Origin: Candolleomyces eurysporus
Taxonomy: Eukaryota > Basidiomycota > Agaricomycetes > Agaricales > Psathyrellaceae
DNA: 64,000 bases
Assembly: GCA_027579435.1 (NCBI GenBank)
Contig: JANBPK010000784.1
Coordinates: 37,879-101,878 of the forward strand
Reading direction: 5' to 3'
Below, piece by piece: positions 1 to 11,757 of the stretch. Made by a program: the position numbers and the translations under genes. How positions within the stretch are numbered: the first letter of the stretch is position 1; the number at the start of each line of letters is the position of its first letter. The notes under the pieces are model-generated. The model did not search any database. It was not told where the DNA came from and saw nothing but the letters and a program-made list of their open reading frames with translations.

Positions 1-312
1 TCGTTCTACCCGGATCTTTCGCGAACGATCCTGATGTTGGCTAATGCGCTGAGCCACAGGTGCCATTTCTGAGTAGTAAAGAGTCATTTCATGTAGTAGA
101 GTGTCTTGTGAAACACTTACAGCTATTAAAATCTCCTCCATCCCAAGGCAAATTGCCGAACCCAGAGCTTCCCGAACCAGGCGACAAACCACTGAAGAAA
201 AAAAAGGTAAGCGTGCCAGAAAGCCGTTCGTGGGTAGTTCGCGTTGATCGATATCCCTTCCAACTTTGAGGTCCGGGGAGCTCAAAGGTTCATGACCTAT
301 CATGGGTTACAA
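1..312. other. no recognisable gene
   Basis: An open frame of 69 codons starts at 60 (+), but it has no recognisable motif and no paralogue in the window. I see nothing else here. Confidence 0.4.
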
Positions 313-1029
313 TTAGCAACACAGAGCACCACGATAAATTGACAAGGTTTCTACTTGCCCGAGCCCGTGCCCCCAAACGCTAGCGAATGGAATCCAGCCA
401 GACTTGAATAGGCTGGAGGCATCGGTGCAAAACGGCCATGACTTACATGAATTAGTAGGACAGGAATTATGCCCCCGTTGTGGTGGAGAGCTCGGACCCG
501 GATGAGCCGGAACCTGGGTCAGAGGTACGCCCTGATTTGCGTTCGTGGTTAAGGGGAATGGCGCGCATGCCGCTGGAGTTTTTTGCTCGAGGGTCGTAGA
601 GGGCCTATCTAAACCGGATTCACTCGCTGAAGAGGGTGGCCTTTGGACCGATTCTGAGTGTAGAGGTCCCTGGTTGGACTCTGGAGCACAGGTAGGAAGC
701 TCATAGTCCATACTATTGGTGGGAGAATACTGTGCAGATGCCGTGGGATAAGACTGGCTGGGGGTCCGCTCAGTCCCTAGGGATGAATTCAATGTAAGGA
801 TTCGAAACAGTAACTTGAGGAACTGACACTTACGGAACGCCCATCTGGTGTCGCCGTTGAGGCTGGAGTTGCGGGCCTGCGTCGAATTGTCATTGTTTGA
901 ATTGGATGTTTCGATGGTTGTCTGGTTCTGACTGTTGTGATAGTTGTAGTAGACTGCGGAGGATTGGTCAATGAAGATCATGGTGAACGTTGGAGCTGCC
1001 TGAGATGATGGTTGTTCGGCCATGCTCAA
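313..1029 (-). CDS. Asn-rich small protein, copy 1
   Basis: I do not recognise a named family. Read straight through it is 238 residues. An in-frame intron at 833-777 (57 nt, GTAAGT to CCCTAG) probably removes 19 codons, and a second GTAAGT donor at 446 matches a donor at the same place in the paralogue at 5871-6284. The N-terminus holds a hydrophobic stretch ending F-I-D, then YYNYHNSQNQ, an Asn/Thr-rich run, and ARNSSLNGD followed by RW-A-FR. The remainder is Ser/Pro-rich and probably disordered. There is no signal peptide, membrane segment or catalytic motif. The Asn-rich head and its shared N-terminal motif with the NACHT genes at 9.5 and 12.2 kb raise the possibility of an NLR partner, but that is inference. 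The true C-terminus depends on the second intron. Confidence 0.55.
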   Translation of the reverse strand: MSMAEQPSSQAAPTFTMIFIDQSSAVYYNYHNSQNQTTIETSNSNNDNSTQARNSSLNGDTRWAFRKCQFLKLLFRILTLNSSLGTERTPSQSYPTASAQYSPTNSMDYELPTCAPESNQGPLHSESVQRPPSSASESGLDRPSTTLEQKTPAACAPFPLTTNANQGVPLTQVPAHPGPSSPPQRGHNSCPTNSCKSWPFCTDASSLFKSGWIPFASVWGHGLGQVETLSIYRGALCC

Positions 1030-1134
1030 GACTGATTACAAGAAGGTAACGAGGTGGTAGGGGTACGGAGTGGACAGCCATTTTAAGAGATTCACAAATT
1101 GGGCGCTATGTTTTAACCTTTTGGGCTGGCAGCA

Positions 1135-1520
1135 AATTGGTGGCAGAAAAAACACAATATTTGGCGGAATATCAGTTTTGTGGAGTAGTGAAAGCTCTAT
1201 TGTGCGACCGTTTGAGGTGTGTGAGGTGAATATTGATGGAATGACCGCTTCCGGAGCTTCCTTGGCAGAGGATCCTCAGCGAACCTTGTTCCCACTCAAC
1301 GTTGTAAAAAAAAGATAAAAATTAGATTTTTGGATCTGAGTATTGTTAGAGCCACATAGATGATGAATATCTCTTTTTCAGACTGGCATCTGGCGGGGGA
1401 ACACGAAAGAAAGGGTGAGGAACTTGGGACAAGAGCGAGCCTATCTCACGCCCCTGAAAACTTGGGAACACTTCACTACTCCGCAAAACTGCTATTCCGC
1501 CAAATTGAGGACCACCAATA
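1135..1520. repeat. inverted repeat, MITE-like
   Basis: The arm at 1158-1192 (ATTTGGCGGAAT ... AGTAGTGAA) recurs in reverse complement at 1472-1505 with only a few mismatches. An outer ATTGGTGG block near 1135-1143 is mirrored near 1511-1519. The roughly 280-bp spacer has no convincing gene. This fits a small non-autonomous DNA element; target-site duplications are not clear. Confidence 0.45.
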
Positions 1521-1703
1521 GCTCACTTTTAATTGGCTGGCTTGCGTGCCAATCGCAGCGATAGCCAAACAATTTTCTACTCATAAGGACGCATCCTCGT
1601 GGCATCCTCCACTATCTATCGTCAACGGATTGATCTGTTAGGAGATTTAATTGAATTAGCCAGAGCCAATTGGAGGATTCCTATTACTTGTCTCCTCCTG
1701 CTT

Positions 1704-1785
1704 GACCGCATTCCATCGGGTCTTCGGACTTCAAACTGTGCCCCAGCTGATTCTAGGACGTGTGCAGAGTCAGAACTGCCGCTGC
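1704..1785. repeat. direct repeat, unit 1
   Basis: Starts GACCGCATTCCATCGGG and recurs at 2079-2160 with about 85% identity by eye. No coding content is recognised. The rest of 1521-3000 holds nothing I can name. Confidence 0.45.
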
Positions 1786-2078
1786 TCAAGTTGACATCCA
1801 AACCCTTTTTTAGCCCATAGAATGATTAAGGCTTTTTCAGCGCCCTAGCCTCTTCATTCGTCTTAGTCTGTAATGATAGTGCATGGAAACCTGCAGCCAG
1901 GTCTTCTAAGGGGAGCGAGTAATTTAGTCTATGACATTGCATCACGGCAGACAGACTTGGCATCCTCGCTATCTTTTCCAGAGCCCGTCTCTTTGAGTGA
2001 GCCACCCGTAACCAACCTTTAGCTCACCCTATTCAATCTAGACGGTGGCACCTATATACTTATCGGAAGTATTAAAGT

Positions 2079-2160
2079 GACCGCATTCCATCGGGTGTTC
2101 GGACTTGAAATCGTGTGCCAGGCTGACTCTAGGACGTGTACAAAGTCAGAACTGCCGTTG
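2079..2160. repeat. direct repeat, unit 2
   Basis: Diverged second copy of the 82-bp block at 1704-1785, about 375 bp downstream in the same orientation. Confidence 0.45.
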
Positions 2161-2814
2161 CACAGTCAGCCATATCATTCAAACTAAGATTGGCTTGGAT
2201 CTAATAAAGTCTCTGATTTAGGTGAGTAATGCCGTGAACAAGGAAGAGAACGGGACTGCGCACCTCTTCTCTTGGCTCCTGCATTAGGGTCTAGGGTCAG
2301 ACGGATGTCCGAACTGTCACGGTCCCTCAATTCGTTTGGGAAATCGGTCAGTAGATTGACAACAGGTCTGGTCAGCCGGCGCATTTGCAAGCAACTCAAG
2401 ACAATTGACCAGACTTCAAACAGAGTCACCCAACTCGGCGTCGAGGTGGAGAAAAAATGATTAACCTTAAAGCTTTGGCAGGTTTGATGACGATAATATC
2501 CTTCGCGGTGGCACCAAAACTACAATAGAATAAAGTGCTATAAGAGCAGGTGCAACAGCGACGAATATTCAACCCAATTACCATCAGAGAAATCCCAGAA
2601 GCAAAATCCTTGACAAGAGTCAAAACAGAGTGGTGATCAGAGTTATGAGCCTTTAAGCTTATCGAAGACAACCGAGTGCCTTACACGATAAATCCGACAA
2701 GATGAGAATCTTGATGAACATAGTGATCGAAAGACGAAAGCATAGCAACACGAAAAATTACCTGTACATATAGTACAGAACACATCCAGCGGGCCGAAAG
2801 AAGGGGAATACAAT

Positions 2815-3575
2815 ATGAGGGTTTGTGGACTGGGTATCCTAAAAGGTATCATCAGCAGAGGTCACAGCCCATCAGTGTTGAGGAGCGAGGATGCGGTGAG
2901 GGTGAGTGACGATGCGACAAGGGAAAGAGAGAGGGACAAGCAACGGGGATATGCCGGCAAGTAGGCTGCATCGTTCTAAGCTGACCCTCTGAGATACGTC
3001 TTGTGCATTATAGTAATTGTTCCACTCACTCAATTAATCGGACAGCGGACGCTATCCAAGTCTTCGAGATAAAATCGTTCAAACAACCCTTGGGTGGCGC
3101 ATGATGTGAGAGATGCTGCCAATATGTAGCGTGGTAGCGGCTGATAGATTCGCTCACGAAGTCGAGAGGCGGGAGGTTCACGGTCTATAACAATACGGTG
3201 AGCTCAGACCAATGCAGAAGTATGGGCTAAAAATTGATTACTTACGTGATTGTGAAGTGCCATGTCCAACCAGGATATTGATGCCCTCAAAGCTCAGCGA
3301 AGGGAAGCCAGCCCGACAAGAGAGTGGAAGTGACACCCCTAAGCCCTAGAAGAGCGCCGGGCAGGGATGGTCATCATGTACATTGCGGACTCCTAGAATC
3401 GTGCCGCCAATGTGGAGCACAGCTCGAGCCCAAATAGGTGAGCTATGAAGAGAATGTTCCCGATTTGCGTCTCCGGTTGAGGATGAAGGAAGGGAATACT
3501 GTGGAGATGCCGGGAGAAAGATTGGCTAGGGCCTGCTCAGTCCCAGGAAGGAAGTCGATGTCACAGCGGTGACCT
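2815..3575 (-). pseudogene. decayed copy 2 of the Asn-rich protein gene
   Basis: This block aligns with 5250-6070 by eye. Shared stretches include GAAGGGGAATACAA, AAAATCGTTCAAACAACC, GGTAGCGGCTGATAGA and the exon-like block just before TTACxTGxTTGTGAAGTGCCA. The part near 3480-3560 matches the middle of the family (GCCGGGAGAAAGATTGGCTAGG). The 5' half with the YYNYHNSQNQ region is missing, and no frame runs through. It is therefore a truncated segmental duplicate. The matching donor-like TTACGTG near 3242 and TTACATG near 5746 suggest another small downstream exon in the family. Confidence 0.5.
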
Positions 3576-3599
3576 ATGCCTCAGCCGGCGCGTGCAATC

Positions 3600-5250
3600 C
3601 AGTCTAGCCATGCNAAAAGGCCGCATGAGGGACGGGTGTGGTGAGCGTAGAAAAACTGCGAAGACTAGCGCAGGGCCGAGTTTGGCGCGAAAGTGAGCCG
3701 AGTGAGCCTGAAGGGGTAATGTTTAGACACAAAGCGATGACCAATTGTCGCGGATCGTCACACTCATCTTGTGCAGATTCTCCAAACATCATAACCACTT
3801 TTTTGATTCACCAAAGATCCCTACAATGACCCATGGCACAATCCTGGAATATTACTCTGCGTGGCAATGAGCGATGAAAAAGGTGGCCTTCCTTACCGTA
3901 GCCAATACATCTGCACAAACAACCAGGTGGGCAGCTGTGTGCAACTGTCGCACGACCTGTGAAGACGGCAGGGTTAGGTACTGATATTAGTTACCTCTTC
4001 GACACCAGCTCTGAGCCACCTGTGCATCCCAGTTCTCTCGCTCACTTCACAGGGTTCAGTTCATGATCCCGACGATGACAAGGATTCCCATGAGCAAACG
4101 GTGACGCCGCCACCCGGCAGACAAGCGACATCAGTTTCATCTCGACGTTGGTCGTTTCAAGTTCGTCCATGACTCAACATCCATATCATCCTCCATTTAT
4201 CCTTCTGGCCTAGCTACACTCCACTCAGTCCCGGCATTCTTCGTTTTGTTCCTCTGCCATGTCGCTCAATTCGCTTCTGCCTATCTTCTCTCACATCCAA
4301 GGGGCGGATTTCGTCATTTACAAAGACGAACGACCATGAGGACAAGAAGGCGCTACTTGCGGCCGGTGGTGGCTGGCAACCCCCCTATCGGCTCTATCTA
4401 TGAGTGCGATCTCGCAGCTTCCTTCTGCAAGCCGATTTCTGAGTCGAAACGTGCATTTCTTGCGCCACTTATTTGTTCGAGTTCCCCTACAGACCCCAAT
4501 CGCATTACTGTTTTGCAATTCCTAGTAATGAGCGTTACATCTCCCCAAAACCCTCCCATTCTCACGCTTTCCTTCCAAGGTGCTCGCTAGGCGTCCATCG
4601 TATACCACTTCGAGATGAGGGAGAGCTCGCAGCCCAGCCAGTTCGTTTCCCCGGGTCATTCCCGACCTGTGGCCAACACATCCCTTTACTAATAGTATCA
4701 GGACTGTACGAGTGCTCTGTACTCCCCCGGTCAGGCTTACGATCTGTCATTTTCATATGCTCCAAATGTCTGAAGCCGGAAATTTCATTTGTTAGGAGAT
4801 CCAACGTGAGCCAGATTCCCCGCAACGCTGCTTCAAGGGACGACTCCTTGATTGTTTTGGGCCGAGGCTTGCGGAATGAACAATCCACTCGACCACTAGG
4901 CTGTGTGGCCTCACTGACAGATTCATTCAAATTTTGCCTCTATCTCCACCACCACCAATTCATCATTCTGAAAATCTGAGAAAGCGAACCGGTTGCAAAG
5001 ACTAAAACTGGAGCGGTACTCAGATCTGTGGGCCGCTGAAGGCAGACCAAACACGGGCTTCGCCAACGACGGATACCTTGGTCTGGTTCCATCGAAACTC
5101 GCTGGTACGTACTTGATTGAGTGCAAACTAGTAGTGTCGTTCGGAAAGGTGCATTAAGATTAAGCTTACATGATAAATAAGAAGTCTACTTAGGCATAGG
5201 CATGTATGTGGGATCTAGTCATTACATCGTGTATGAGAATCATGAAGCGC
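3600..5250. other. no recognisable gene
   Basis: Several open frames of 60-168 codons occur on both strands, but they overlap each other and lack motifs. A short plus-strand stretch from 4261 reads MSLNSLLPIFSHIQ then GADFVIYKDE. It loosely resembles the F-x-x-A-x-x-F-x-I segment found near the N-terminus of many agaric NACHT proteins, but it runs into a stop within a few codons. Confidence 0.3.
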
Positions 5251-5870
5251 TCAGTGAAGGGGAATACAACATCTAGAGAAGCATAGAAATGCGGCATGAG
5301 GGCATGAAGACTGGGCGTACTATAAGTTATTAGCATAGAGATCACACCCCGCGGTTGAGGAGCAGGCTGCGATTAGGATGAGTGAAGAAGGCCCGCCCGC
5401 TGCGAGAGAAGTCCTGTGAAACTGGTGCTGCCCCGACAACAGTCAGACGCTATCTTCGAGAAAATCGTTCAAACAACCCCATCTGAAGGAGGACTACGGT
5501 TGTAAGAGGCTGTGGTGGAAGTTCTAAACCAAGTCACAACCCATTGAATAAGAAATGGCAGGTTGGCCAGAATGCCGTTGGCGGCTGGCACATATTGTGA
5601 GAGGCCACGACTGGCAGGATGGTAGCGGCTGATAGAGTCGCGTCTGAGGTCAAAAGATGTGGGAGGTTCACAGTCTACAACCAGACGGTGAGCTCAGAGC
5701 AATAGCGATGCGGAAGCATAAACTGAACAGGTGACTACTGAGTACTTACATGGTTGTGAAGTGCCACGTCCGATCGGGCTTGCGTCGGTGCTCTCAAATT
5801 CCGGCGGAGGGAATCCAGGTGCTACAAGTGACAACTATGAGCCTTAGGAGAGCGTCGGGGGAAATAGTCA

Positions 5871-6284
5871 TCACGTACATGGGAAATAGGACCCAGCATC
5901 ATGCCACCGGTGTTGAGAACGACTCGGGCCGGGGCTAGCTGAGGCATGAAAAGAATGCCCCTGATTTTCGTTCCCGGTTGAGGATGATTGGGGGGAATTC
6001 TGGACAGATGTTGGGGGATAATGCTGGCTGGGGGCCCGCTCAGCACCTAGGAACGGGCCCGATGTAAGGATTCGAGTCGCGACAGTGGCCGACGCCTGCA
6101 TGAGCTGGTACTCACGGAACGTCCATCTGATGTCGCCGTTGAGGCTGGAGTTTCGGGCCCGCGTTGAACTGACATTATTTGAGTTGATGACCTCAGTGAC
6201 TGTCTGGTTCTGAGAGTTGTGGTAGTTGTTATAGACTGCGTAGGATCGGTCGATGTAGATGGCGAACGTAGGAGCACCTGGCAT
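5871..6284 (-). CDS. Asn-rich small protein, copy 3
   Basis: Paralogue of the gene at 313-1029, of unknown function. The start Met precedes PGAPTFAIYIDRS, then YNNYHNSQNQ, an Asn-rich segment and ARNSSLNGD plus RW-T-FR, all in the same order as copy 1. A GTGAGT donor lies directly after RWTF at the position of the copy-1 intron; the acceptor (CCTAG near 6054) gives an intron of similar length. A second donor (GTACGTG) at 5878 mirrors the copy-1 donor at 446, so the terminal exon probably lies in 5750-5870 and the frame read here (137 residues) overruns the splice site. There is no membrane segment or signal peptide. The family lies only on the minus strand, upstream of the NACHT cluster. Confidence 0.5.
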   Translation of the reverse strand: MPGAPTFAIYIDRSYAVYNNYHNSQNQTVTEVINSNNVSSTRARNSSLNGDIRWTFREYQLMQASATVATRILTSGPFLGAERAPSQHYPPTSVQNSPQSSSTGNENQGHSFHASASPGPSRSQHRWHDAGSYFPCT

Positions 6285-6289
6285 TTCGC

Positions 6290-8290
6290 GTGCTTTCTGG
6301 AAAGGGCATGAATAGTTTTTTTGAGATGATGGTTATTCGGGCATGTCTAGTACTGAGAATGCAGAGATGGTGGGTCCAGACGAGCGAAGCAGAGAGTAGT
6401 GGAAGTGTAGGTGGGATGGATTTTTTGTAGTGACGTCGGTCAATTAACAGCTTCCGAGCCAGATTGTATCTATCTCCATGAGCGCGCTGTTCCGTTCGGA
6501 GCCACGTGTGTCGAGGCATTGCGACCTTAATTACAATCTGCCAACGGCCACAGTTGGCAATCTTAGATCTCCATCCGTCTGTAGTCGTCCCCAAAATATG
6601 GTGATTCCTTAGAGGAAGGTGAGTCAAGCTTTATATCCAAGTATTATTAAGTCAGCTCAGCTTAGATTTGAACGTCTTCGCGTCGAATACACCGAGTTTG
6701 TGGCCTCGTAACATGGCCTGGAACTGAGTAGCATTTGGGATACAAGGAGTGTATTGGCAAGCTACTATATGGATTGGATCAGGGGAAATCGGGATCCAGG
6801 GTATGTTGAAAATTTTCATCCTCGCGGCCCTATCTTACCCTGTGATGTCCTGTTTTTGTGGGACTGTGTTCCCGAATCTATGTCCTCGATTAGTGTTGAC
6901 GTCTGGGCGGCTCTCTCTTGGACCAGTCGTTCCAAGTTTGCCTTTGCTTTATTTTGTAAAGCTTGACCTCTCTTTTCGCTTTGGCCTCCAGCTGACAACA
7001 GATAGTCGTGTGCAACAGCAAATCCCCAGTATATTCTATGGACATGGTAGTCTCTTAGAAAATAGAGTCTAGAACGGCACTGACCAGGTCTGCCTCATTT
7101 GTATGGAATTGCTAGCAGAGGTAGCAATTATGTTGGAACGGAACAAATTCTACCAGTGACGCACATCAATAGATTACGACCAAGGTCTGAATTGCGAGAG
7201 ATACCGAGAGCGACATCTCAATCATTTTTGATACTCAATAATTTTTCATATCAATAACCCACGCGATGTTCGTAGCGATTTAATGCTGTAGAACTTTGGT
7301 AGAACCAGGTAAAACCAGTGTCGGGCACTGAATCGTGTTTTCGGACTCAATATTCGGTAGTAGCGAACTCAGATAGACCCATAAACTACAAGACCTACAA
7401 CTGAATGAGGTGCTACAAATACAACCTTTTCTGACTACCTCAGCGACATCTTGGACTCGCATATTATTCTAGATGGCCTTGGGGTTCGAGACAGAATATG
7501 ACTTAATCAAGCCTTGTCATTGCTTTCAAGAGGTTGTGGGAGGCCAATTGCCCGTTCCATGCCCCGGCGGGTGGTTAAATAACTGCTACCAATTGCGTCG
7601 CTTACATGACTTGACCACGAAAGTTAGCATTCCCATCGTTCTAAGTAGGCATGGCACAGCGAGTACAAGAAGTTCCATTGAAGCAGTATGTAGTTGCTAG
7701 TTTTATGTCATCATGGAGATGGAGTGGTCGACGCCCCTCCTCCCAATTTGGGCCCTAAAGCCTCTCAAGCCCGTAAAACCCTCCTTCGTCTGGCGCTTTC
7801 GGGAACGATTGTGACATCCCTTAATCAGGAGATGACAAAACAGCGATACTGCGCAGCACACATAGGCCTATTTTAGTCTCGGTACTTGGCTTTGTCTACT
7901 TTCCGGATGGGAAATTCCTGGCTCCCGAAACTTCCCCCTCGAAGTCTGATCTATCCATAAAATATTATATATATTTTTATTTTATTTAATGTGTCTGAGT
8001 TCCCTATACCCTAATTTTCACGTTGAAGGGCCAGGGAATACTGCAAAGCATGCGATTCAATGCCGCCCAAACCGGACGAAAGCGGATCCGCTTCGTCTCC
8101 CTCAGTACGCTTTCCCACAGAATGTATAGGCCTTAACACATCCGTGATGAGTATGACTAGGTATGACTGGGTATCGCATTGCTATGTACATCTTTTCGGC
8201 GGTGTCAAATCGCGAATTTTCACCCCACGTACAAAACTGTGACGCAAGCCGAGTGACTGACCGCCTTGGGAACCTTGATCCGTCGTAGCA
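6290..8290. other. no recognisable gene
   Basis: Open frames here are short and overlap on both strands. An AT-rich stretch lies at about 7955-7990. I see no domain, RNA gene or repeat with a partner in the window. Confidence 0.35.
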
Positions 8291-8799
8291 ACGCTCACCT
8301 GCAACTTCCTCCGATCCAACACATCAATGGGTTTTTTCCCCTGACTTGGCCTGTGAGTGCTTCGACCAGCGGTATATTAATTTTGACTATTCGGTCGTTT
8401 CCGTCCTGGCGGAGGACGGGATTAGGTTTCTCTTCAACAGGACGATATCTTGGGGTTCGCCATACGACGTCTCGTTCCCGGAGCTCGGGAACCGGATCTT
8501 CATCCCGCTCTCCCATCTGGCTTGGATCTGGGTTTCCAACAGCTTCTCCTCCGTCGTCCCGTTCAACAGTTTTCGGCCCAAGCTTCGTTGCCCCGTACAA
8601 TTCGCGTAGTGAGAGTTTGGTGATTTCGGTGAGTTTTTGGAGGGAGTGGTNCCCGTCGTGCGCCTCCTGCGGAGCGGTCGTTGGAGTGACCTTGACATGG
8701 CGGTGGACGGAGCATGCCGCCTGTTATACCACTGAAGGGGGGAAAGCAGGGCATGCCATCGTCTTGGTCGACGAAGACCTGCCTCCTGGACGTGGGCGC

Positions 8800-9398
8800 C
8801 TTCTAGCCCCACGCTGAGATGGTATGCTTTCAGAAGGGGGAGGAAATTACGACCATTGATATCTGTGGTTTCATATACTTCTTTCACTTTGGATAGAAGG
8901 TTTGCATAAAGCAGATCGAGGGGAGCAAAGGGGTCGGTTCTTTGGTTGTTTCCTGACGTTGGCGTCCGCTTGAGAATAGCGTCGAGCATATTCACTGGGG
9001 AGCTGCGACGCTCCGATACAAATCGAATGACCGTCGCAGCATAGATAAATTGTCCTGATGCGGTTTGGACCAGTACCTTCACGTCCTCTTGGGTGGGCCA
9101 CAATGTGTGCTAAGCTCGGGGGTCATCGTTTCAACTGCCAATATCCCGAAGCCTTCTCCATAGAAGGCGGCGAATATCAGCGGTTGTGTCGTAATTGTCA
9201 CTGGGCTGGATATGATAGGCCATATCAAATCATATAGGAACGGCACCAGGTCTTATGGAGGCAGCTGCGAGTGCCGTGAGGATGGCCCATCCTGACCTGC
9301 TCGTAATGAAGAGGCGAAAAGGCAGGTCACTATCGAGAAAGCCCTTTTTGATAGCGGCGAGTAGGAGTTCTGCTTGATGGTCTTCAGTCTGCGAGACG
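8800..9398 (-). pseudogene. truncated NACHT-domain NLR pseudogene
   Basis: Read on the minus strand, the segment matches the middle of the NACHT paralogues at 9.8-11.2 and 12.5-13.8 kb. It has an A-E-L-L block, then LPFRLFITSRSGWAI (active copies: FRIFIASRPEWAI), AYHIQPSDNYD, RRLLWRRLRDIG, then SGQFIYAATVI and DLLYANLLSKVKEVYE. The P-loop and everything N-terminal are absent. There is an in-frame stop after GAVPI and at least one frame change near 9105. Homology stops at about 9398, within a few bases of the promoter block of the next gene on the opposite strand, so a duplication or rearrangement breakpoint lies there. The sequence at 8290-8790 is not recognisably part of the gene. Confidence 0.7.
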
Positions 9399-9500
9399 TT
9401 TTTCCCACACTGGGCGCTTATATGTTGTCAGGCCAGGATCGAAAGGAATTCACAGCTCTCTCTCAATCCACCATCGTCTCGACAGTGACAGCCAGCCAGC
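9398..9500 (+). promoter_or_regulatory. duplicated 5' block of NACHT gene A
   Basis: TTTCCCACACTGGGCGCTTAT and the following roughly 80 bp up to the ATG recur upstream of gene B (12061-12151). This is the probable core promoter and leader. No canonical TATA box is evident beyond the TTATAT at the end of the conserved stretch. Confidence 0.45.
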
Positions 9501-11757
9501 ATGGCTTCCAAAGCTAAACGGTCGTCAAAGCCTCAATCTCAAGTCAAATTGCCCAAGAAACTCGATATCGGCCAGAATGTCGACCGTACTCAAAACGATA
9601 TAGGCGCAGTAAACGTTACAACGACCGCACCTACAGAACTGTTTTCGAACGCAAGCAAATTCGTGGTGCACAACCTGCATGTTGATGCATCTCAGTCGTA
9701 TTATCAGCACGAGTTTCCGTCTACATCGAAGGGCCCGGGTGCCTCTAGTGAGTTCGAACCCTCCGCTGAGGACGACAATATCTGACAGGTTGATCATCAC
9801 AATAGGCTCCCACATCGACTCAGAGGCTGGATGGAAGCTGCTGTTAAATGCAGCGCCCCGAACGCCCTCTACAACTCCGCAGACCGTTTCGACCCTCCGA
9901 AATGCGACGAAGACACGCGCGTCGAAGTGATCCAAGAAGTCATGGACTGGATGCACGATCGCGAGTCCCCTCAACGCTTGCTGTGCATGACGGGCGCTGC
10001 AGGCTCGGGAAAGTCAGCATTGCAGCAAACCATCTCTGAACGCTGCTCGAAGGAGGGCATACTGGGATCCACGTTCTTCCTCTCCTCCACAGACCCTACT
10101 CGGAACACCGCTTCAGCCTTAATCGCAACAATGGCATATCAGCTTGGCTCGGATAACGTCGAGTTGAGGCGGGAGATGGGTACAGTGGTGGCCAAGGATC
10201 CGCTCATCTTCTCGAAGTCGATGAAGACCCAGATGGAAAAGCTCATCGTGGCTCCGTTCGGCTATCTCCAGGGCAACAGCGAGGAATCGGAGTTGTCCGC
10301 TCTCCCATACGCCATATTGATCGATGGACTGGACGAGTGCACCGATGAAGAGCGACAGGCAGAAGTGTTGTCTACCATCAATGAATGCCTCCTCAAGAAC
10401 AAGAACATGCCTTTCCGGATATTTATCGCCAGTAGGCCAGAGTGGGCTATCCGCAGCGCTTTGAAAGAAGACGGTTACCTTCACCAAGTCGCCTATCATA
10501 TTCCACTGAGCGACAAGTACGATGCATTTTCCGACATCCAACGCGTGTTGTGGAGGCGGCTTCGGGAGATCGGGAGGAAAAGCTCCGATCCACGAGCACG
10601 GTCTCCTTCGTGGCCCTCGAAACAAGATATCGCGGTCTTGTGCAGGGCTGCGTCGGGCCAGTTCATCTACGCCGCAACAGTTATCAAATTCGTTTCGGAT
10701 AAACGAAGTTCACCCGTGGATAGGCTTCAAATCGTGTTGAGCTGGACGCCCGACACGAACCAACGCATGAAACCATTTACTTCACTTGACCACCTGTACA
10801 CCAACATTCTACTTCGTGCAAAGGAAGAATACGAAGCATCGAACACGGATGGTCATGATTTCCTTCTGCTCTTTAGGGTGCATCAGTTGATGAAGAGAGC
10901 GCACTGGAAGTGGATGTTCAGCGCCACCGCTCTGTCCTGGCTCTTGAAGTTGGAAGAAACTGACCATGAGCAGCTATTCTGGGATTTGCGTTCCCTTGTC
11001 GCCATTGTGCCTACGACTTGGGTTTCTGCGTCAGTACGCGACTGTCATCTTCGGATTTATCACAAATCCCTTTCAGAATTTCTCGACGATGAAAGCCGTG
11101 CAAAGGTCCTCTTTGTACCAGAAAAGCGTGCGGAGCTTCACGTTGCTCAGCTTTGTCTGAGGCATATAGACGAAAGTATGTTTTGCGGCAATCTCTAGTG
11201 GTGCTTTCTTTTAATCTGATTTGCGTACCTGTTTGCAGACATGGGACGCCCAAAGATTCCCGATAGATATTCGAGGATTGACAAAACCTTTATGGTCTGT
11301 TTTATATTGGGAGGACATCAGTGCACCCCCCACCCAATATTTTCTCAAGATGGGATGGCACCACTGGATCGACTAAAGACAGTGGATAAATGGATAGACT
11401 CCATTTCCGAACCCTATTGGACTCTTGCCAACTTAGTCCGGAAACGTTGGGTAAAGGTTGTAGCCGAACACATTGGGACGTTGAGGGTGAACGCGCCACT
11501 TTCATTTTCGTGCTGAAGAGTGGCTAATAATAAGCATCGCAATTTTCAGGCCAGCAGCGACGAAACTGAAGAACTTGCGGTTATACAAGGATATCATAGG
11601 AAATGGTCGAAGCCAATCAAACCCACAGTCATTCATAGACGGGGCGTGGCGGAGGGAGGAAATCAGGGATGTTGACGTTGTGGTGGAGAGCTTGAAGATG
11701 GTTTTTGCCCTAGAAAAGGACTTGGTTGTAAACCAAAACACGAGTTGCTCCAGATAA
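9501..11757 (+). CDS. NACHT-domain NLR-type protein A (one frameshift)
   Basis: This is a STAND NTPase of the agaric NACHT family, probably a cytosolic self/non-self or stress sensor by analogy with fungal NLRs. Exons: 9501-9747, 9806-11175 and 11239 onward, with introns of 58 nt (GTGAGT...ATAG) and 63 nt (GTATGT...GCAG). A third splice joins at 11550, either from 11487 or, more likely, from 11510, because the second choice keeps LRVNAPLSFS plus PAATKLKNLRLYKD, which resembles other agaric NACHT tails. Residues 1-83 are basic and then hold LFSNASKFVVHNLHVD. The P-loop is GAAGSGKS, Walker B is ILIDGLDEC, then IASRPEWAI and SGQFIYAATVI. No WD40, ankyrin or TPR repeats follow. Compared with gene B, one base is missing at about 9852-9861, so the leader and the NACHT core are out of frame: sequencing error or inactivation. 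Confidence 0.8.

Noticed and set aside
4246..4979. Overlapping open frames of 114-168 codons (plus) and 122 codons (minus)
   Set aside because: They overlap on both strands, show no domain and no plausible splice structure, and have no paralogue in the window.
8266..8817. Long plus-strand open frame of 183 codons
   Set aside because: Largely antisense to minus-strand coding-like sequence next to the NACHT pseudogene. Low-complexity Arg/Ser-rich translation with no motif.
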